A stretch of 64,000 bases of DNA from Strigamia acuminata. Taxonomy: Eukaryota; Arthropoda; Chilopoda; Geophilomorpha; Linotaeniidae. Both the position numbers and the translations under genes were made by a program. Of the stretch, positions 47,229-59,200 are shown one piece after another; within the stretch, counting starts at the first letter, position 1; each line of letters begins with the position of its first letter. The notes beneath the pieces are model-generated. The model was not told the DNA's origin, did not search any database, and saw nothing but the letters and a program-made list of their open reading frames with translations. Location of the stretch: positions 14,368,517 through 14,432,516 of the forward strand of contig OX442318.1 of NCBI GenBank assembly GCA_949358305.1, in the 5' to 3' direction.

Positions 47229-49487
47229 AACACACACTAATTTTGTTTTGTGACGTTCAAAAATACAAAAACAAAAACACAAATACCTAAAACACGACTT
47301 TTTAAAATGCCGTTACTGTGTCAAATAAATCCCTATGTGAGGCTTTCATGGATGGCTGAATAAAAAAGTGATGCTATTTTTTGATGTCTGTGAATCATTT
47401 TAGTAGGGTGGTTAAGAAAAAAAATGGAATTGCTGCAAACATTACAGTTATTAAGTGAAGTGACTTCAAAACCCAATACCCATAAACCACCAGCAAAAAA
47501 AAAAAAAAAAAAAAAAAATTCTTGTGATTTAATGCAAAAAAAATAGCAATTTTCTTTTTATTCATAAAATTTAGACCTTTATTGCAAATTGAAACAAACT
47601 TGAAGCTATGTAGTCAAGTCAGGTATGAATCCATGTAGTGTTCTGTTACGACCAACAAAATCTCATTCTGTACAGATTTCATTACAAACTGGAGTATAAA
47701 GTCATCATAAAGCAATCTGAAATATCCTGCACAGAATTTTAGAATTACATAAAAGCGAGAGATCTGTGGTTTGATAATTTAAAAAAAAAAAAAGAAAAAA
47801 AAAAAGAAAAAAAATTGGATGTTTATCAGTTCATTCTCCATTTAAATCCTTCATAAATTTCTAATTTATACATTAAAAAGCATATTTTTACCCCCTTTCC
47901 ACCCCCCCACCACATCAAACTAATTGAAAAAAACATTAATTTCAACGAAGAAAAAAATTGATTTCTCAAAAAAAAGAAAAATTCATTTCTTTTCCCAAAA
48001 AAAAAAGAAAAAAAGCAAAGAAAAGAAAAGAAACGTAAAGTAGTTATAGAGAAGGAATGAACTTTTCAGGTCAGAGAGAAAAATAGTGTGATGCAACTCG
48101 AGATGACACCAACAACAACCCTTAGAACGCAGTGTTCCTCCAGAGAGCGCATCTCATGAACTTGTAATGAGTAGAGGCCAACTGCAATCTAATTGTTAAG
48201 CGACATATAAAAGCGAAGAAAATGCATGCAAAGCAGATAAAAGTGACGCATATTGTGCAGCCAAAGCTACAAGTTGAAAAGATGAGAGGAGAAGACCCCT
48301 CAGCTTTTTGGTGCGCGCGTTTCCTCTCGAGTCGCAGCTGTGCCAATTTATGCTTGTTTGTGCCCAACACGAGAGAACGGGAGACGCGAGAGAGAGAGCG
48401 AGAGAAAGCGAGAGAGAGAGAGAGAAAAAGCTGTAATTCAGTACATAATAATAATGAAGTGAAGCAGGTTGGGTGCGCTGTGCGCTGCAACTTGTTACGT
48501 GAACATTAGGACATTTGAGCCATGACTTAGGCCTTCCCGCTAACTACGAGCAAATTTGATCAATGCGCAGAGTACGGCTTGACTCATTTTTTATTAATCC
48601 TTGCAGCAAAATTAATTACCGGTATGCACGACCGGTCGGGTCATCACAGAACAAATTCAATTTTTCATACCGGCCTGTCTTTGCTCATTACGTTCAATGT
48701 TCTTCTTTCATGATACTTACTTCCATATTCAATAAATTAGTCAAGACAAAAATAAAATAAAAAATTCGACTAAAATATCGATTACAATACACCCATGTTG
48801 GTGCACTAAATCCATGATATTTCATTTTGTGCTACCAAAGTCACGAATCAATAATAATAATAAATAAATAAATAATAATAAAATAATATATTAATAGCCT
48901 ATAATTAAATATGACAACAGTTTTCGCAATGTTCTAATTTACCTAAATAGATGCATTACTTTCTTAATTTTAATAATAATTATCCAATTGGCTACAATTT
49001 CGACCAAAGTATCGTAAAGTCGATTTTTCCAGACGGCAAGGTTAAAGAACTTGGGATTAATCAATTTTTTTTGTCGACATTTTTTTGCCTCGTTCTCTAC
49101 TCTTTCATCTTTTATTTTGTCATTCAAAATGCTACATTTTATGGATTACACTCGATTGGTTAGCTTAATTAAAATTGGGTGTGGCATGCCAATGTAATTC
49201 TACGGCTGCACTTGTTTTACATTGTTTGCTTCCTCACGCTTAATGATGCAATGCAATTCATTACAGTGCAACAAAACTAAATGATGGCGGTCCTACTACG
49301 CCCTTTTGTTGTTGACAACGAATCAAAATACACAACTACACCGAATAAGAATAGAGCAGTTAAAACCTAACACATCTCATCGATTAAAAGCCGCAATCGA
49401 CTTTTGTCACCCCTGACTTATCGTTCCGTTAAACGCCGCCCTCAAATTACGATATGGACACGCCGAGCATAAGGGCCCCAATGAGCG
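47229..49487. other. non-coding stretch
   Basis: Holds a 24-base A run at 47495-47518, A/G-rich low complexity at 47780-47815 and 47950-48035, and (GA)n at 48371-48426. The 122-codon minus frame and 95-codon plus frame at 48.1-48.5 kb run through the (GA)n repeat and are not considered genes. Confidence 0.5.
48371..48426. repeat. (GA)n microsatellite
   Basis: An imperfect gagaga run with cg interruptions. Confidence 0.9.
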
Positions 49488-49538
49488 AATTGAAATTCTT
49501 GAACCGTTGCGAGACGAACTACCGCAAATGCATTCGCC
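49488..49538 (+). pseudogene. 18S rRNA-like fragment
   Basis: Contains tgaaattctt at 49491-49500 and gagacgaactac at 49511-49522, ending gcattcgcc. Against the conserved eukaryotic 18S stretch that I recall (tgaaattcttgg, gacgaactac, gcatttgcc) about 41 of 50 positions agree without gaps, and most differences are transitions. The flanks do not match 18S, so it is a short dispersed fragment, not a functional rRNA gene. Confidence 0.6.
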
Positions 49539-50596
49539 GGCACCGCAGTTTATACACAAATACGACTAAAATTAACAGATTTTCCATCAAACCAAATAAA
49601 ACTTGCATTCGCTGCATCGATTAGAAACTCGCTTTATTCCACCATTTTCTTGGAATTTAAATTGGGATAAAAAGCTAAACTTCCTCGTGCACAAAATCAA
49701 CAATTCAACTTTCCAGCATAGGAGGGGTGCATTCAGACCTTTATAGCTTCAATCAATAATTCCTAATGGATTCATTTAATAAATTTCAACTTACATAAAT
49801 GAAAATTTCCTTCCTTTTTCTTTCTACATTCGAATTAAATGCCCTTTAAAACAAAAGGGGACAGAAAAATAATCAATTTCAACCTTTGTGTTTATTCCTA
49901 ACTGTTTATTCTCATGCAATCTAACACATTTGCCAGAATAACATTTGATAATTCCACTCTGTCCCTTAATGTCAAAAAAGATTGGTTCACATTTTCCTTT
50001 GTACCTCCCCATTGTCCCCACAACACACAAGCCAACTCGGATAGGCTGCACTGCCACACACATCCGCCGTAACTCATAACACGCAGCAATTCTTAATTAA
50101 CACATGTCCTTGATATTAAATAGAATTTAAAAAAGAAAAAAAACTCTTTCGATGTGACAGCAGAAGAGGAAAACCTTCAACTATTTCAATAATTGCTTAT
50201 TATTTATATTTCAATTCAAACTTGCAACCAATTAAAATTAAACACAAATATTGGCTACTGCATGCAAAACTCTACATTAAAATGAATAAAAACTAAAACT
50301 GACTTGAATTTTCAAGTTTTGCCAAGCAAACTGTCACAAAAATCATATTATGCAAAAAAAAACCAAATCACATGCCAAAAAATGTCTAAATTTTCTTCTT
50401 TTTTTTAAGAAAAAAATCCTACCTTTAAAAAAGATAAACTCTTTGGCTTCTATCAATATTAACTTTCATTTTTTCATCCAAAAAAATAAATAAATAAAAA
50501 ATAAATAAACAAAAAAAAATTTAAAAAAAAATTTAAAAAAAATAGAGACAAATATTGAAATAAAAATTGTGAAAAATTTGCAATCGATTTAATTTA
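49539..50596. other. first intron of the 50.6-kb gene, and flank
   Basis: AT-rich sequence downstream (minus sense) of the signal-peptide exon, with A-rich runs at 50481-50550. A 79-codon minus frame at 49824-50063 is open and has cysteines. A possible splice pair inside it (gtgtgtggcag acceptor, ggag|gtacaa donor) is too weak to call. Confidence 0.4.
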
Positions 50597-50597
50597 C

Positions 50598-50661
50598 CTT
50601 GTAATGAACAGCTGAAGAGGAGTATGGCATAGATCCACGCCAAGCTAGGAGTAGAGGCCAT
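50598..50661 (-). CDS. first coding exon: signal peptide of a secreted or membrane protein
   Basis: ATG at 50661-50659 has A at -3 and G at +4. The exon encodes MASTPSLAWIYAILLFSCSL followed by Q and the first base of the next codon, then a donor CAAG|GTAAAT (intron from 50597, phase 1). The peptide has a short N-region and a hydrophobic core (LAWIYAILLF), as expected for a cleavable signal peptide. A signal-peptide exon followed by a phase-1 intron is typical of modular extracellular animal proteins. A TATA-like box and initiator lie upstream in a CpG-richer patch. The remaining exons must lie to the left on the minus strand and were not identified, so the product is unknown. Confidence 0.68.
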
Positions 50662-50816
50662 CTTCGGTTATTCGACGCAATATCCCAGTAAAGAGACACA
50701 CAAAAGCCTAGAAACTGTAAAACGTCCGCACCTGGCTGATACACTAATTCATTTAACTCGAGCTTAAGAGCACACACTGGGGACTGCACACTTTGCCCGC
50801 ACTGTCACGCTCCTGT
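50662..50816 (-). other. 5' UTR with a two-codon uORF
   Basis: From the presumed initiator at 50816 to the ATG is about 155 bases. One upstream ATG (50752-50750) is followed one codon later by TAG (50746-50744), a minimal ATG-AAT-TAG uORF that could dampen translation. A donor-like CAG|GTGCGG at about 50732 might allow alternative splicing. Confidence 0.45.
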
Positions 50817-50847
50817 GAGAACCGTTTCTGCCTCTACAAACTATATA
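50816..50847 (-). promoter_or_regulatory. TATA box and initiator of the minus-strand gene
   Basis: TATATAG on the minus strand (50841-50847) is about 30 bases upstream of a TCA(+1)CAGG initiator-like site (A at 50816). The spacing fits a TATA-Inr core promoter. The surrounding 50790-51080 is GC- and CpG-richer than the rest of the host sequence. Confidence 0.5.
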
Positions 50848-51462
50848 TCCTCGATTTGACTCACACACGAGCTCGCATGGAAGCTTTCAGCTGCAGAGTG
50901 CCTTATCACGCACACTCTGATCCGTGTATCCCTGCTCCCAAAGAGTACCCTCGACAAATTGGGCGTGGCAGGGCCACTCCGAGTGTAGCAGTGCGCACCG
51001 CGTGCGCTGGCAGCAGACGACAACCGCAAACGCTGCAACCTCCTCAAATTGATCCTCCGACCAACTCAACCGAGCTGGGAGGATTCGGGAAAAAGAAAGG
51101 CGAAGGAAACCTTCAACAAAATGAAAAGAAAATAGTGGCAACTCCTCCGCTTCCTATTAAGGATTAACAAATAACTCATATATTTCTCTTTATTCAAGGT
51201 TTGTTTGCGTCACTTACAATTTGCTCTCAAATACACTTTTATTTATTTGTTTGTTTATTTATTTATTTATTTATTTATTTATTTTAGGTGATTTAATGAA
51301 GACGGTTTATATCGACTACGAAGCATCCATTTGTTTTTCAGACTATGTTTTTTTTTATAATAAGAAGGGCTAGAGCCCCCCCCCCCCTAGATCTCACCCT
51401 AGCTGTTTTATCTAAATGTTTGGTTGGCTGAGAGACAACTAAACATTTACCACATTTCTTCG
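50848..51462. other. promoter-upstream region and microsatellite
   Basis: CpG-richer sequence to about 51080, then AT-rich DNA with (ATTT)n at 51238-51286 and a run of about 13 C at 51377-51389. The 124-codon plus frame across 50793-51167 starts from a non-ATG codon and is most likely promoter sequence. Confidence 0.5.
51238..51286. repeat. (ATTT)n microsatellite
   Basis: About eleven copies of attt with two gttt variants. Confidence 0.9.
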
Positions 51463-51530
51463 ATTCTAAGACGCACCCCGTTTTTAGAGATGTTTATGTT
51501 TATATGGGAGTGAAAGATAACTTTAGAATT
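51463..51530. repeat. truncated copy of the 55.8-kb TIR family
   Basis: Begins atttcttcgattctaagacg followed by caccccgtttttagagatg, matching the left end of 55845-56030. The right end is only partly preserved (ctttagaattttg). Confidence 0.7.
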
Positions 51531-51652
51531 TTGTTGGCCGTAATAAATTTGGTAAATGCAATAATAGAAATAATAAAAATCAACAACAAGAATTAGTTAA
51601 TTCTACCAAATTGTTTACTTGTATTTGATCCAAGCAAAATTGTTTAGAGTGG

Positions 51653-51688
51653 ACCGGGGTTCCGTCACATCTTTGACGAAACCCCGGT
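51653..51688. other. compact 15-bp stem-loop
   Basis: accggggttccgtca (51653-51667) pairs with tgacgaaaccccggt (51674-51688) with one mismatch and a 6-base loop. GC-rich for its surroundings. No T-run follows on either strand. Confidence 0.7.
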
Positions 51689-54600
51689 TTGACTATGACC
51701 AACATTTAGTTTTCATTAGAGGGTTGAGAAATAATTTATAGCAACCCAAAAAGAATTAAAAATGTAAATTAAAATTTAATATTTTAGAAAAGACGTGCAA
51801 ACAACTAAAAATCTGGACATTTTCTTTTTCAACATTGTTTAATTGCTTTCCCCAGGAGCTTTGCTGCAGTTCACCGACAAATTAAACTAAATTTCTCGTA
51901 GAAATGAAATATACAAGACATCTTTGAAATCACTTTCCCAGATTGGTGCCAAACTGTATAATGCACACATAAAATCACAATAAATTTTAATGATTGGTCA
52001 GCCTTTGGACGCTTCCAGATGACAATCGATTTCAATTCAATTTTTAAAAAGTTTGAAGCATCATTTTCAAATGCACTTTAATAATGCGCCAATAAATGCA
52101 CTTTAATAATTCTTAAAAATATGCAAATGTGAAATTTATAATATTCATATTTTTATTCACATGCAAACTCGGAAATCTGAACTCTGAATTAGTTTGGACT
52201 ATGAGTTGTGCAGCTGGGAATGAATATCTCATTTTAATGCAATTAATGCACCATTAGCACTTTAATTCATTAAGACTTTAACACTCATTTAAAGAAAAAC
52301 CATAAGCTGATTCCTCGTAATTTTGGAACTTTGGAGACGCAGGAAGAAAATAATCAATTACAAACTTGTCTAAAAACATTCATTTTGTTGGAATAAATTA
52401 ATTAATTAATTAAAAAAAAATAATACGGAGTACATATTTTGGTTAACTTTACGACCCTAGTATTTTTGATGCAATGTGGAAGTAACACATGATCATCGCC
52501 ATATAGATTTACCGATCAAAAAGGCAGTTCCTTTTGCAATGCAAATAACGTGAGATTAACTCGCGGATCAAAGAGAAATCCAATAACGCTTTCATTTCCT
52601 TAGCCAACATTTCTGCACAAAGAAACGCATCAAGGAAAATCATTAACGTTTTAATATTCAATTGCTCCATTCATATATTCGGAATGCAATAGAAACTTAT
52701 CACCAATGCACTAATTAAAGAAAAAAAATAAATTACTTTCTTACTCATATGGTTAAAAAATATATTTTAAGTGTTACAAAATGCATTTCAATGTGTTTTT
52801 CAACCATACGGCTAATTTTAATAGTAATTTTTCATTTTTTAAGACTTCCTTCCCTATTCACCCCGGTAAATGCGTTTTCTCGGAACCAATTAATCGCGCG
52901 GTGTCTGAAGACTATCCACTTTTGGTGTAACTAAATAGGAGTGAGAACACCATGTTTCACGCCATCTAAAAACCCCTCTCTCCTCTTTCCTTGCCAACTG
53001 ATGGAACAAATAAAATGTAACTTCTCAGAGGAATAAAACAGTCTTTAGTCTTATTCCTCTTTTCGTTTAAAATTCATTTTTCAATCAGAGTGAAGGGATC
53101 AGCATTGAAAAGTCGTGTAGTGCAAGAGTTAAAGGAAGTGTGTGGCAACAGTTGAATGATTGGAAAGAGGTTCAATGGTTTAACAGAATAAAATCCCACA
53201 CATGAGTAGTAAAGAGTAGATCCGTTAAAACCCAGTCGCACCTGCCTCCACTCCACTCCACGCCACTCCTCTGGCCAGCGGGCCGAGTCCAAAGGAAACA
53301 GCTGGTGGATGCGAAGGGAACAAGTAAAGGACCTGCAAACGGAATTGTACAGATAGAAACGAACTGATGAAGTGGAGCGCCTTCGCCAATTTTCTACGCA
53401 ATTGGTCGCGACCAGCTGAGACTCCTAAATGGACAAATGAAAAGAGGACGAGAAAAATTTTACAAATTCCTTTTTCTTTTATAGAAAAACGAGGAACAAA
53501 TAAATTCATTTCATCAAAAAACGTGTCACGTGGCGAGGAAAACAGATTCGGGGATTTGACAGTGTCAACTATAATTTTTTTTTTTTTTAAAAAAAATCAA
53601 AATCTAGAAAACTAGAAATAAGGGGAAAAAATTAGAGGCTGGCGCTTCTAGTTGCTATAGAAACGGCCTCCGAGTGCAGAAAAGGAGATTTGATCTGATG
53701 CCAACAAAGCCAAGGCTCTGTGGATGGCAAAGGAAGCCAAACGGGCAAACGTACAATGGATGAAGAATTGAAGCAGAGGAGGAAATTAAGAAAAGGGCTT
53801 TAACCATCAAAAAAGAGCACACCCCACACACTATGTGCCCGAGTTGAGTTGTTAAAAGAAAGGGGCAACCTGAGATTAGTAGACCATCAATCATAGCTTA
53901 TTGATTACACGAAACCCTAAAGTAAGCTCATTTCAACACAATCACAATTCGCTTGCTGGGTGGATGGCTGCGACAGCGACTGTTCGGCCGTCCACTGACT
54001 GACTGACTCACTTGAAAAATTATATTGACACTGAGCATCCGTGAGGATCACTAGAAAACAAAGGGCAAACCCCAAAAATTGTTTCGATTAATTACTGCAC
54101 TAAATTCTAGTTAAAAACTCGGCATTGCAACAATGACTTTTCATACAATTATAAAGAAAGTTTGAATGATAACCTTATTTTACGAAATAAGGGAGCCAAA
54201 CCTTATGATTTTGCCAACATGGCGCCTGACCCATTTTATCCCTTTAAATTAAATAAAATTAAAATCTTATTAATCTGCTTAGCCAAAGCCAAACTGATCC
54301 GACCATAGAAACAAATTTGATACAACCCATTGTTAAAATCACGAAGAATTTTGCAAACGGCATCATGCTGCACCTAACTTAGCACGTTCGTGGCCGATCA
54401 ACGTTTCCGGTTGACCGGTCGATTAATTTGTATGTGGTATCATGCTGTAGCTAATATTTTTATAACTTAACTTTGTAAATCACGTGTGCCAACCCGCAAA
54501 CATGCAAATTTGTAATTTATGAATTTATACAACAGTTGTAAGGTTAGAACTTGACATTTTATAACGCACAAGTAGCCCTCCGCAAACTCTCAAATAACGT

Positions 54601-55844
54601 CAACATTAAAATAATCTTCGTGTCTATGCACGTTGCATCTTTAAAATTGTATTGTGCGAGTATTAAAGGCCTTCACTGACTCTACAAGGAAGATATTATA
54701 CTTCCAAAAAATATAGATTACAGAACAACATTTAATTTCCATCTCGGATTCAAATGTCCCATTCATATAATCGTGTCCAATCTCCTGAAAGTCCAATTTC
54801 TTTTCCTACACCGGTACAAAATGTAAATCTGTAATAGGCTGGATGTCCACTCAGGGTCCAAATTCTCAGGACACCTACTCAACAGTCGTAAGACGGCCAT
54901 CTCCGGTCAAAACAGCCAGTAGACTAAACGTCTCTAAAATCTCACTGGGTATATTGAACACATCCACAATATTGTAAAATGAGTCTTTTAAATTTCCCCG
55001 TTGCACAAAATAAGTGCCTTTCTCTCTCTCATAAACATTGAGATATCAACTTTCCACTCTAATTTAGTCTGCATTTTGTCATTGACAGATGAAATAAAAA
55101 TTCCAATGAATAAAAGAAAAAGCAAATGCTCGAATACCCGACGAATGTTTTTAGCATTGTTATTAGCCAACTCGGGGGAGTTTTGAATTTTAATCATGTT
55201 TGTGAGTATTTTAATGAAAACAAATGATTAATGTGCATTTTTTTGACTGCATCGTCAGTGTTTTAGCCCATCGGCATTAACACACGTTTCCAGCACTGAG
55301 AGGTTTGTGTTATTTTAAATTTTAATTTGTTTAATTTGTGCTTTTGCTGTATGTTCCCCGGTAGGACTTTGTTTACTTTAGCCATTAAAAAGTTTTTATG
55401 CAGATAACTGCCTCCAGGTCTGTTGTAAACTGCAGTTTATTGATCAAACGTGGCTGATATACACGGAAGCAAAAGTTTGTTGGATGATAGCAATTTATTT
55501 CAGCTAGGCTCCACCCTCGCCTCTCAAAGGCCCTGACGAAGAATTGCAAAAAGCCGATCCAAGCATGAATTTCAACTAACTAAACTTAAAAAACTTTTTA
55601 AAAAGTTGTCAAACAAGTCATGACTGCTTTTAAATACAAGAACGCCGATTATCTGAACTAATTGGGAGACAAGTGTGTTCATAAAACCGATTTGTTCGCA
55701 TAATCGTAAATTAGGTGTATTCAATCCTCAAAAGGCGAATTGACTTATTCGTCTGAAATGACTTCTCTAAACAGGATTTGACGTTTTTCATAAGACATCT
55801 CTGAGAAGTCAACTTGAAAGAATTCAATTTCTTAAGAGGATTAA
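51689..55844. other. 4.2-kb non-coding stretch
   Basis: AT-rich, with short simple repeats (ttaattaattaatt at 52397-52410; a T run at 53577-53588; gactgactgactgact at 53996-54010). A 94-codon minus frame at 53225-53509 begins with ATG and has a hydrophobic stretch (IFLVLFSFVHLGVSA), but no splice or promoter support, so it is not called. Confidence 0.45.
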
Positions 55845-56030
55845 TACCGTATTTCTTCGATTCTAAAGCACCCATCGATTCTAAGATGCACCCCCTTTTT
55901 AGATATGGGAAAAGAAGGCGCGTTTTACATTATAAAACGCTTCAATCCTAAGGCGTACCTCCCATTATAGAGATGTTTATTTAATAAAAAAATAAAAAAA
56001 GTGCGTCTTAGAATCGAAAAAAATACGGTA
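55845..56030. mobile_element. TIR MITE, family B (186 bp)
   Basis: Left end TACCGTATTTCTTCGATTCT; right end in reverse TACCGTATTTTTTTCGATTC, then taagacgcac in both. An internal partial duplication (cgattctaa...gcacc twice) is present on the left. TA ends. Diverged partial copies lie at 51463 and 42268. Non-coding. Confidence 0.88.
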
Positions 56031-56212
56031 CAGTCGAAACTCTTTATAACGAATCGCAAGGGACCCGAAAAATCGATTCATATAACGGGAATTCGTAATA
56101 TCGACATTTTTTAACATGGTGTTCTAGGCCAGCCAACCAAACCGGTCAATTTTAGGTATTCGTTATATTGATAATTCGTTATATCGCGATTCGTTATAAA
56201 GAGTTTCGACTG
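56031..56212. mobile_element. pogo-like MITE (182 bp) with 27-bp perfect TIRs
   Basis: The first 27 bases (CAGTCGAAACTCTTTATAAC... to 56057) are a perfect reverse complement of 56186-56212, and TA flanks both ends (56029-56030, 56213-56214). The CAGT...TATAACGAA terminus is that of pogo/Tigger-type elements. Further inner inverted words (ttcgttatat) continue inward. No coding capacity. Its left TA is the last TA of the family B element next to it. Confidence 0.93.
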
Positions 56213-59200
56213 TATTTAGTGAAATTCAAATCACTGTTTTGACTTATCTCTTTTGCACCTGCTTTTGGTTACCGTTATACATGTTGCAGGGAGCCATCTT
56301 TTTAGCTCGGTTCTGTTTTTAGTGTTCTCAATCGAGAATCCACTTCTTTAAGTGGTTTAAGGAAAAGACAATTCATCTTTTGAAGATTGAATGTACCTAA
56401 TGTACTGTGTATGAAAATAAAAAATCGTTAATAATCGATAAAAAAAAAAATCGATCACTGCTATTCGGATAACCAGTCGTTCGCTTAAACAACGTTTAGA
56501 TAATTGCCTTTCTACTCTAGCTAAACACGCAGAACTTTTAGAACTTTTGCTAAATATATACCGTACCGGTATGGTATTTTCAATCAACGTCCTCTTGTGG
56601 CAGACGGGTGCACTTTTAGAACTATTCTTCAATTGTGCAATGGCTGTAAGACAGTAGACGCATTCATAGTCATTTAAACTTGTTAATATTTTTTAAATCA
56701 GTCTAAATGTAAAATCTAACACGTAAAATTTTATAAACAAGTTTAAATGGCTTTCTGAATGTGCGTAGAGATTATTTTAATCTAACCTCTTTTCAAATTT
56801 TAGTAAAACAACATCACCGTTGCTTTAATTCCCCTCAAACAACAAACCAAACTGCACCTACTCGTATGTATTTCCAGGTACTTGTACAAAAAAACCACCT
56901 AAGTTAGTAACCGCCGATCGATTAATTTCATTCCCACACGATCGATTAACACCTAAAAGAAAACTCGACAAGACGAGACAAAAACATCATCAAATTTTCC
57001 AACAAAAAACAAAAATAAAAAAATAAAAATAATAAATAAATAATGTAAATAAATAAAATAAATAAAATAAAAAGAAATACAAAATGGACACAATCAAAAC
57101 GAAACGACACTTTTCCCTTTTCCATTTGCCTTCCTTCCCCTGGGTCATCAAACAGCAAACGTTTTATTGCACCTGGCGGTGGCACGTGTCTCCAGCAGGG
57201 GACACTACACGTGTGAAGAAGAATCAAACAAGCCCATCTTTTAGCCATAACAAGCATGACGCTCCTCCCTTTTCAATTCCTGGGATTACTTGCTAAGATA
57301 CCCAGTTGCCGACATAACTGCTCCCCTAAAGGGACCGCTCTTATTATCCGGAGCAAATCCAGGAAAAGGATAATTGGCCGATTTTTATACCCCTGCAAGC
57401 TCGTCAACGAGTCTAAAGTGTTTCGCTACCACCACTCTATAACGCATTTATCCGCAGCCATAAAACAAGAAGATGCGTTCGCAACTGACTCGTGACGACC
57501 AAGTAATTAATGGCTTTCCAATTAAAATAAATGAAGGTGTTGTTTGCCATTGCCACGCGTTCCCAAAACGACAAACCGAGCATTAGTCGCAAACTCGAAT
57601 CATCAAGTGCTGGCTGGAATTGCTGGCTAGCAATTTAACGCTCTATCCCTTTATTCTTCTATATCTTATCGTGCTGCTGTCCTTTCTTTAAGCATTTACT
57701 TTTCTTGTCCCTTAAAATCTGAAATTTGGTCAACTTATTTCATATTTACACCCTTTTTAGCTTCGGATTTTACTTCAGTAAAATTATTTTTTCGTTTGAC
57801 TAAATGCAAGTATATTTCAGTTGATAGTATGATTTCATCGAAGGATAATCTATCGATTGACACATTTTAACACATTTGTTCACATTCAAAACGAGCTTTC
57901 CACCCGTTTTACCCGAATTATATGTTTTGTGTGTTTTGGTTGCAAAAAAATGTGATCAAAACGAATATAAACTGGTCGAAAACTCGTTTTGAATGTGCAA
58001 AAATGCTTGAAAGTGTGTAAACAATTTGTGTAAAATGTGTGAAAATGTGTAGAAAATTATGAACAATGAAGAAAACTGAAAAAAAAGTTTAAAATTTAAA
58101 AAGTTGAAATAGCGACCTATCGATCCTTCGATATTTTGATATTCGGCAAACCGAGAATTCCCATTTGCTGGATTTAAATTCGACGAAATGGGATTCGGCC
58201 AAACGTGCATACATCCATCCATCAGTGCAGTGAGTGCACTGCACTGATCTCATCGAAGCACACAGGTGCAGCTCTTGCAGGCTTTGCTGTGCAGCATCTC
58301 GACATTTCATTGTACTTCGGCAGTTTGTGCAAACCTCTCCATAATCACCAGCCCTAATTTAATGGTTTTAAACATATTGTAAAAATCTTTTATACAAAAA
58401 CCACTTGATGTCAATCGATATTTTCATCGATTTTTATCTCATCCAACATTAATTTCTTCTGTTTGTGAGTGGAAATTGATAAGATTAATCGTTGGAATAA
58501 ATCATCAATTAATGAGAATTGGTAAACTAGCTTTCCAGCACAATGGGACCGCCATCTATCAATCATTAATGTGTGTGCCAAATTATAGATCCACAGAAAT
58601 CCAGGACTGGGGGAAAGCAAACTGCACACTTCCTGATTACCAATCAAGTGCACAGAACTCCACCAAATCTCAAAAAGCAAGCTCTTAAAGAGCACAGAAA
58701 GTGAAGAAAAGAAAAATCTTCTTTAAACTCTTGTTTACACACTAATTACAATTAAACTTGTAAAAATGTTTTATTTAAAAAAAAAAAATAAATAAATAAA
58801 TAAACCTAATGACCTTCATTTCAAGCATAAAAAAATGGCACCACTGCAATATCTTCATCCATTCCAATTTAACAACGGACTGTATGTGATTTTGCCAATT
58901 TAAATGCATTTAGCTAGGGAGAACAATTGAACAAAACCGCAACATTTATTTAAATGTGTCCGAGGTTTCAATCGAGATCCTCGCCCCTTGCATTTCAATT
59001 AAACGACGTAAATAGGGGAAAACTACCAAATGGGCTCTACAAGAATCCATACCACAAACTCCCTTAAAGCCTGATAAGGCGGACGTTCGAGTATTCTTGT
59101 AGATGTTGGAAAATAATGAAGGGTGACATCAGATTGACGACAATGCGCTTTATTTCAGTGAATACAACGGAGATGATGACTTGAGTAACCTTATGGAGAT

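Noticed and set aside
48122-48509. Overlapping 122-codon minus and 95-codon plus frames
   Set aside because: Both run through a (GA)n microsatellite that stays open in several frames.
50793-51167. 124-codon plus-strand frame
   Set aside because: Starts at a non-ATG codon in a CpG-richer promoter region of a minus-strand gene. The first in-frame ATG (50877) has no supporting features, and the frame is Pro/Lys/Gln-rich.
53225-53509. 94-codon minus frame with a hydrophobic segment
   Set aside because: Starts with ATG, but the C-terminal half is Ser/Phe/Gly-rich and unlike a known domain, and no promoter or splice context was found.
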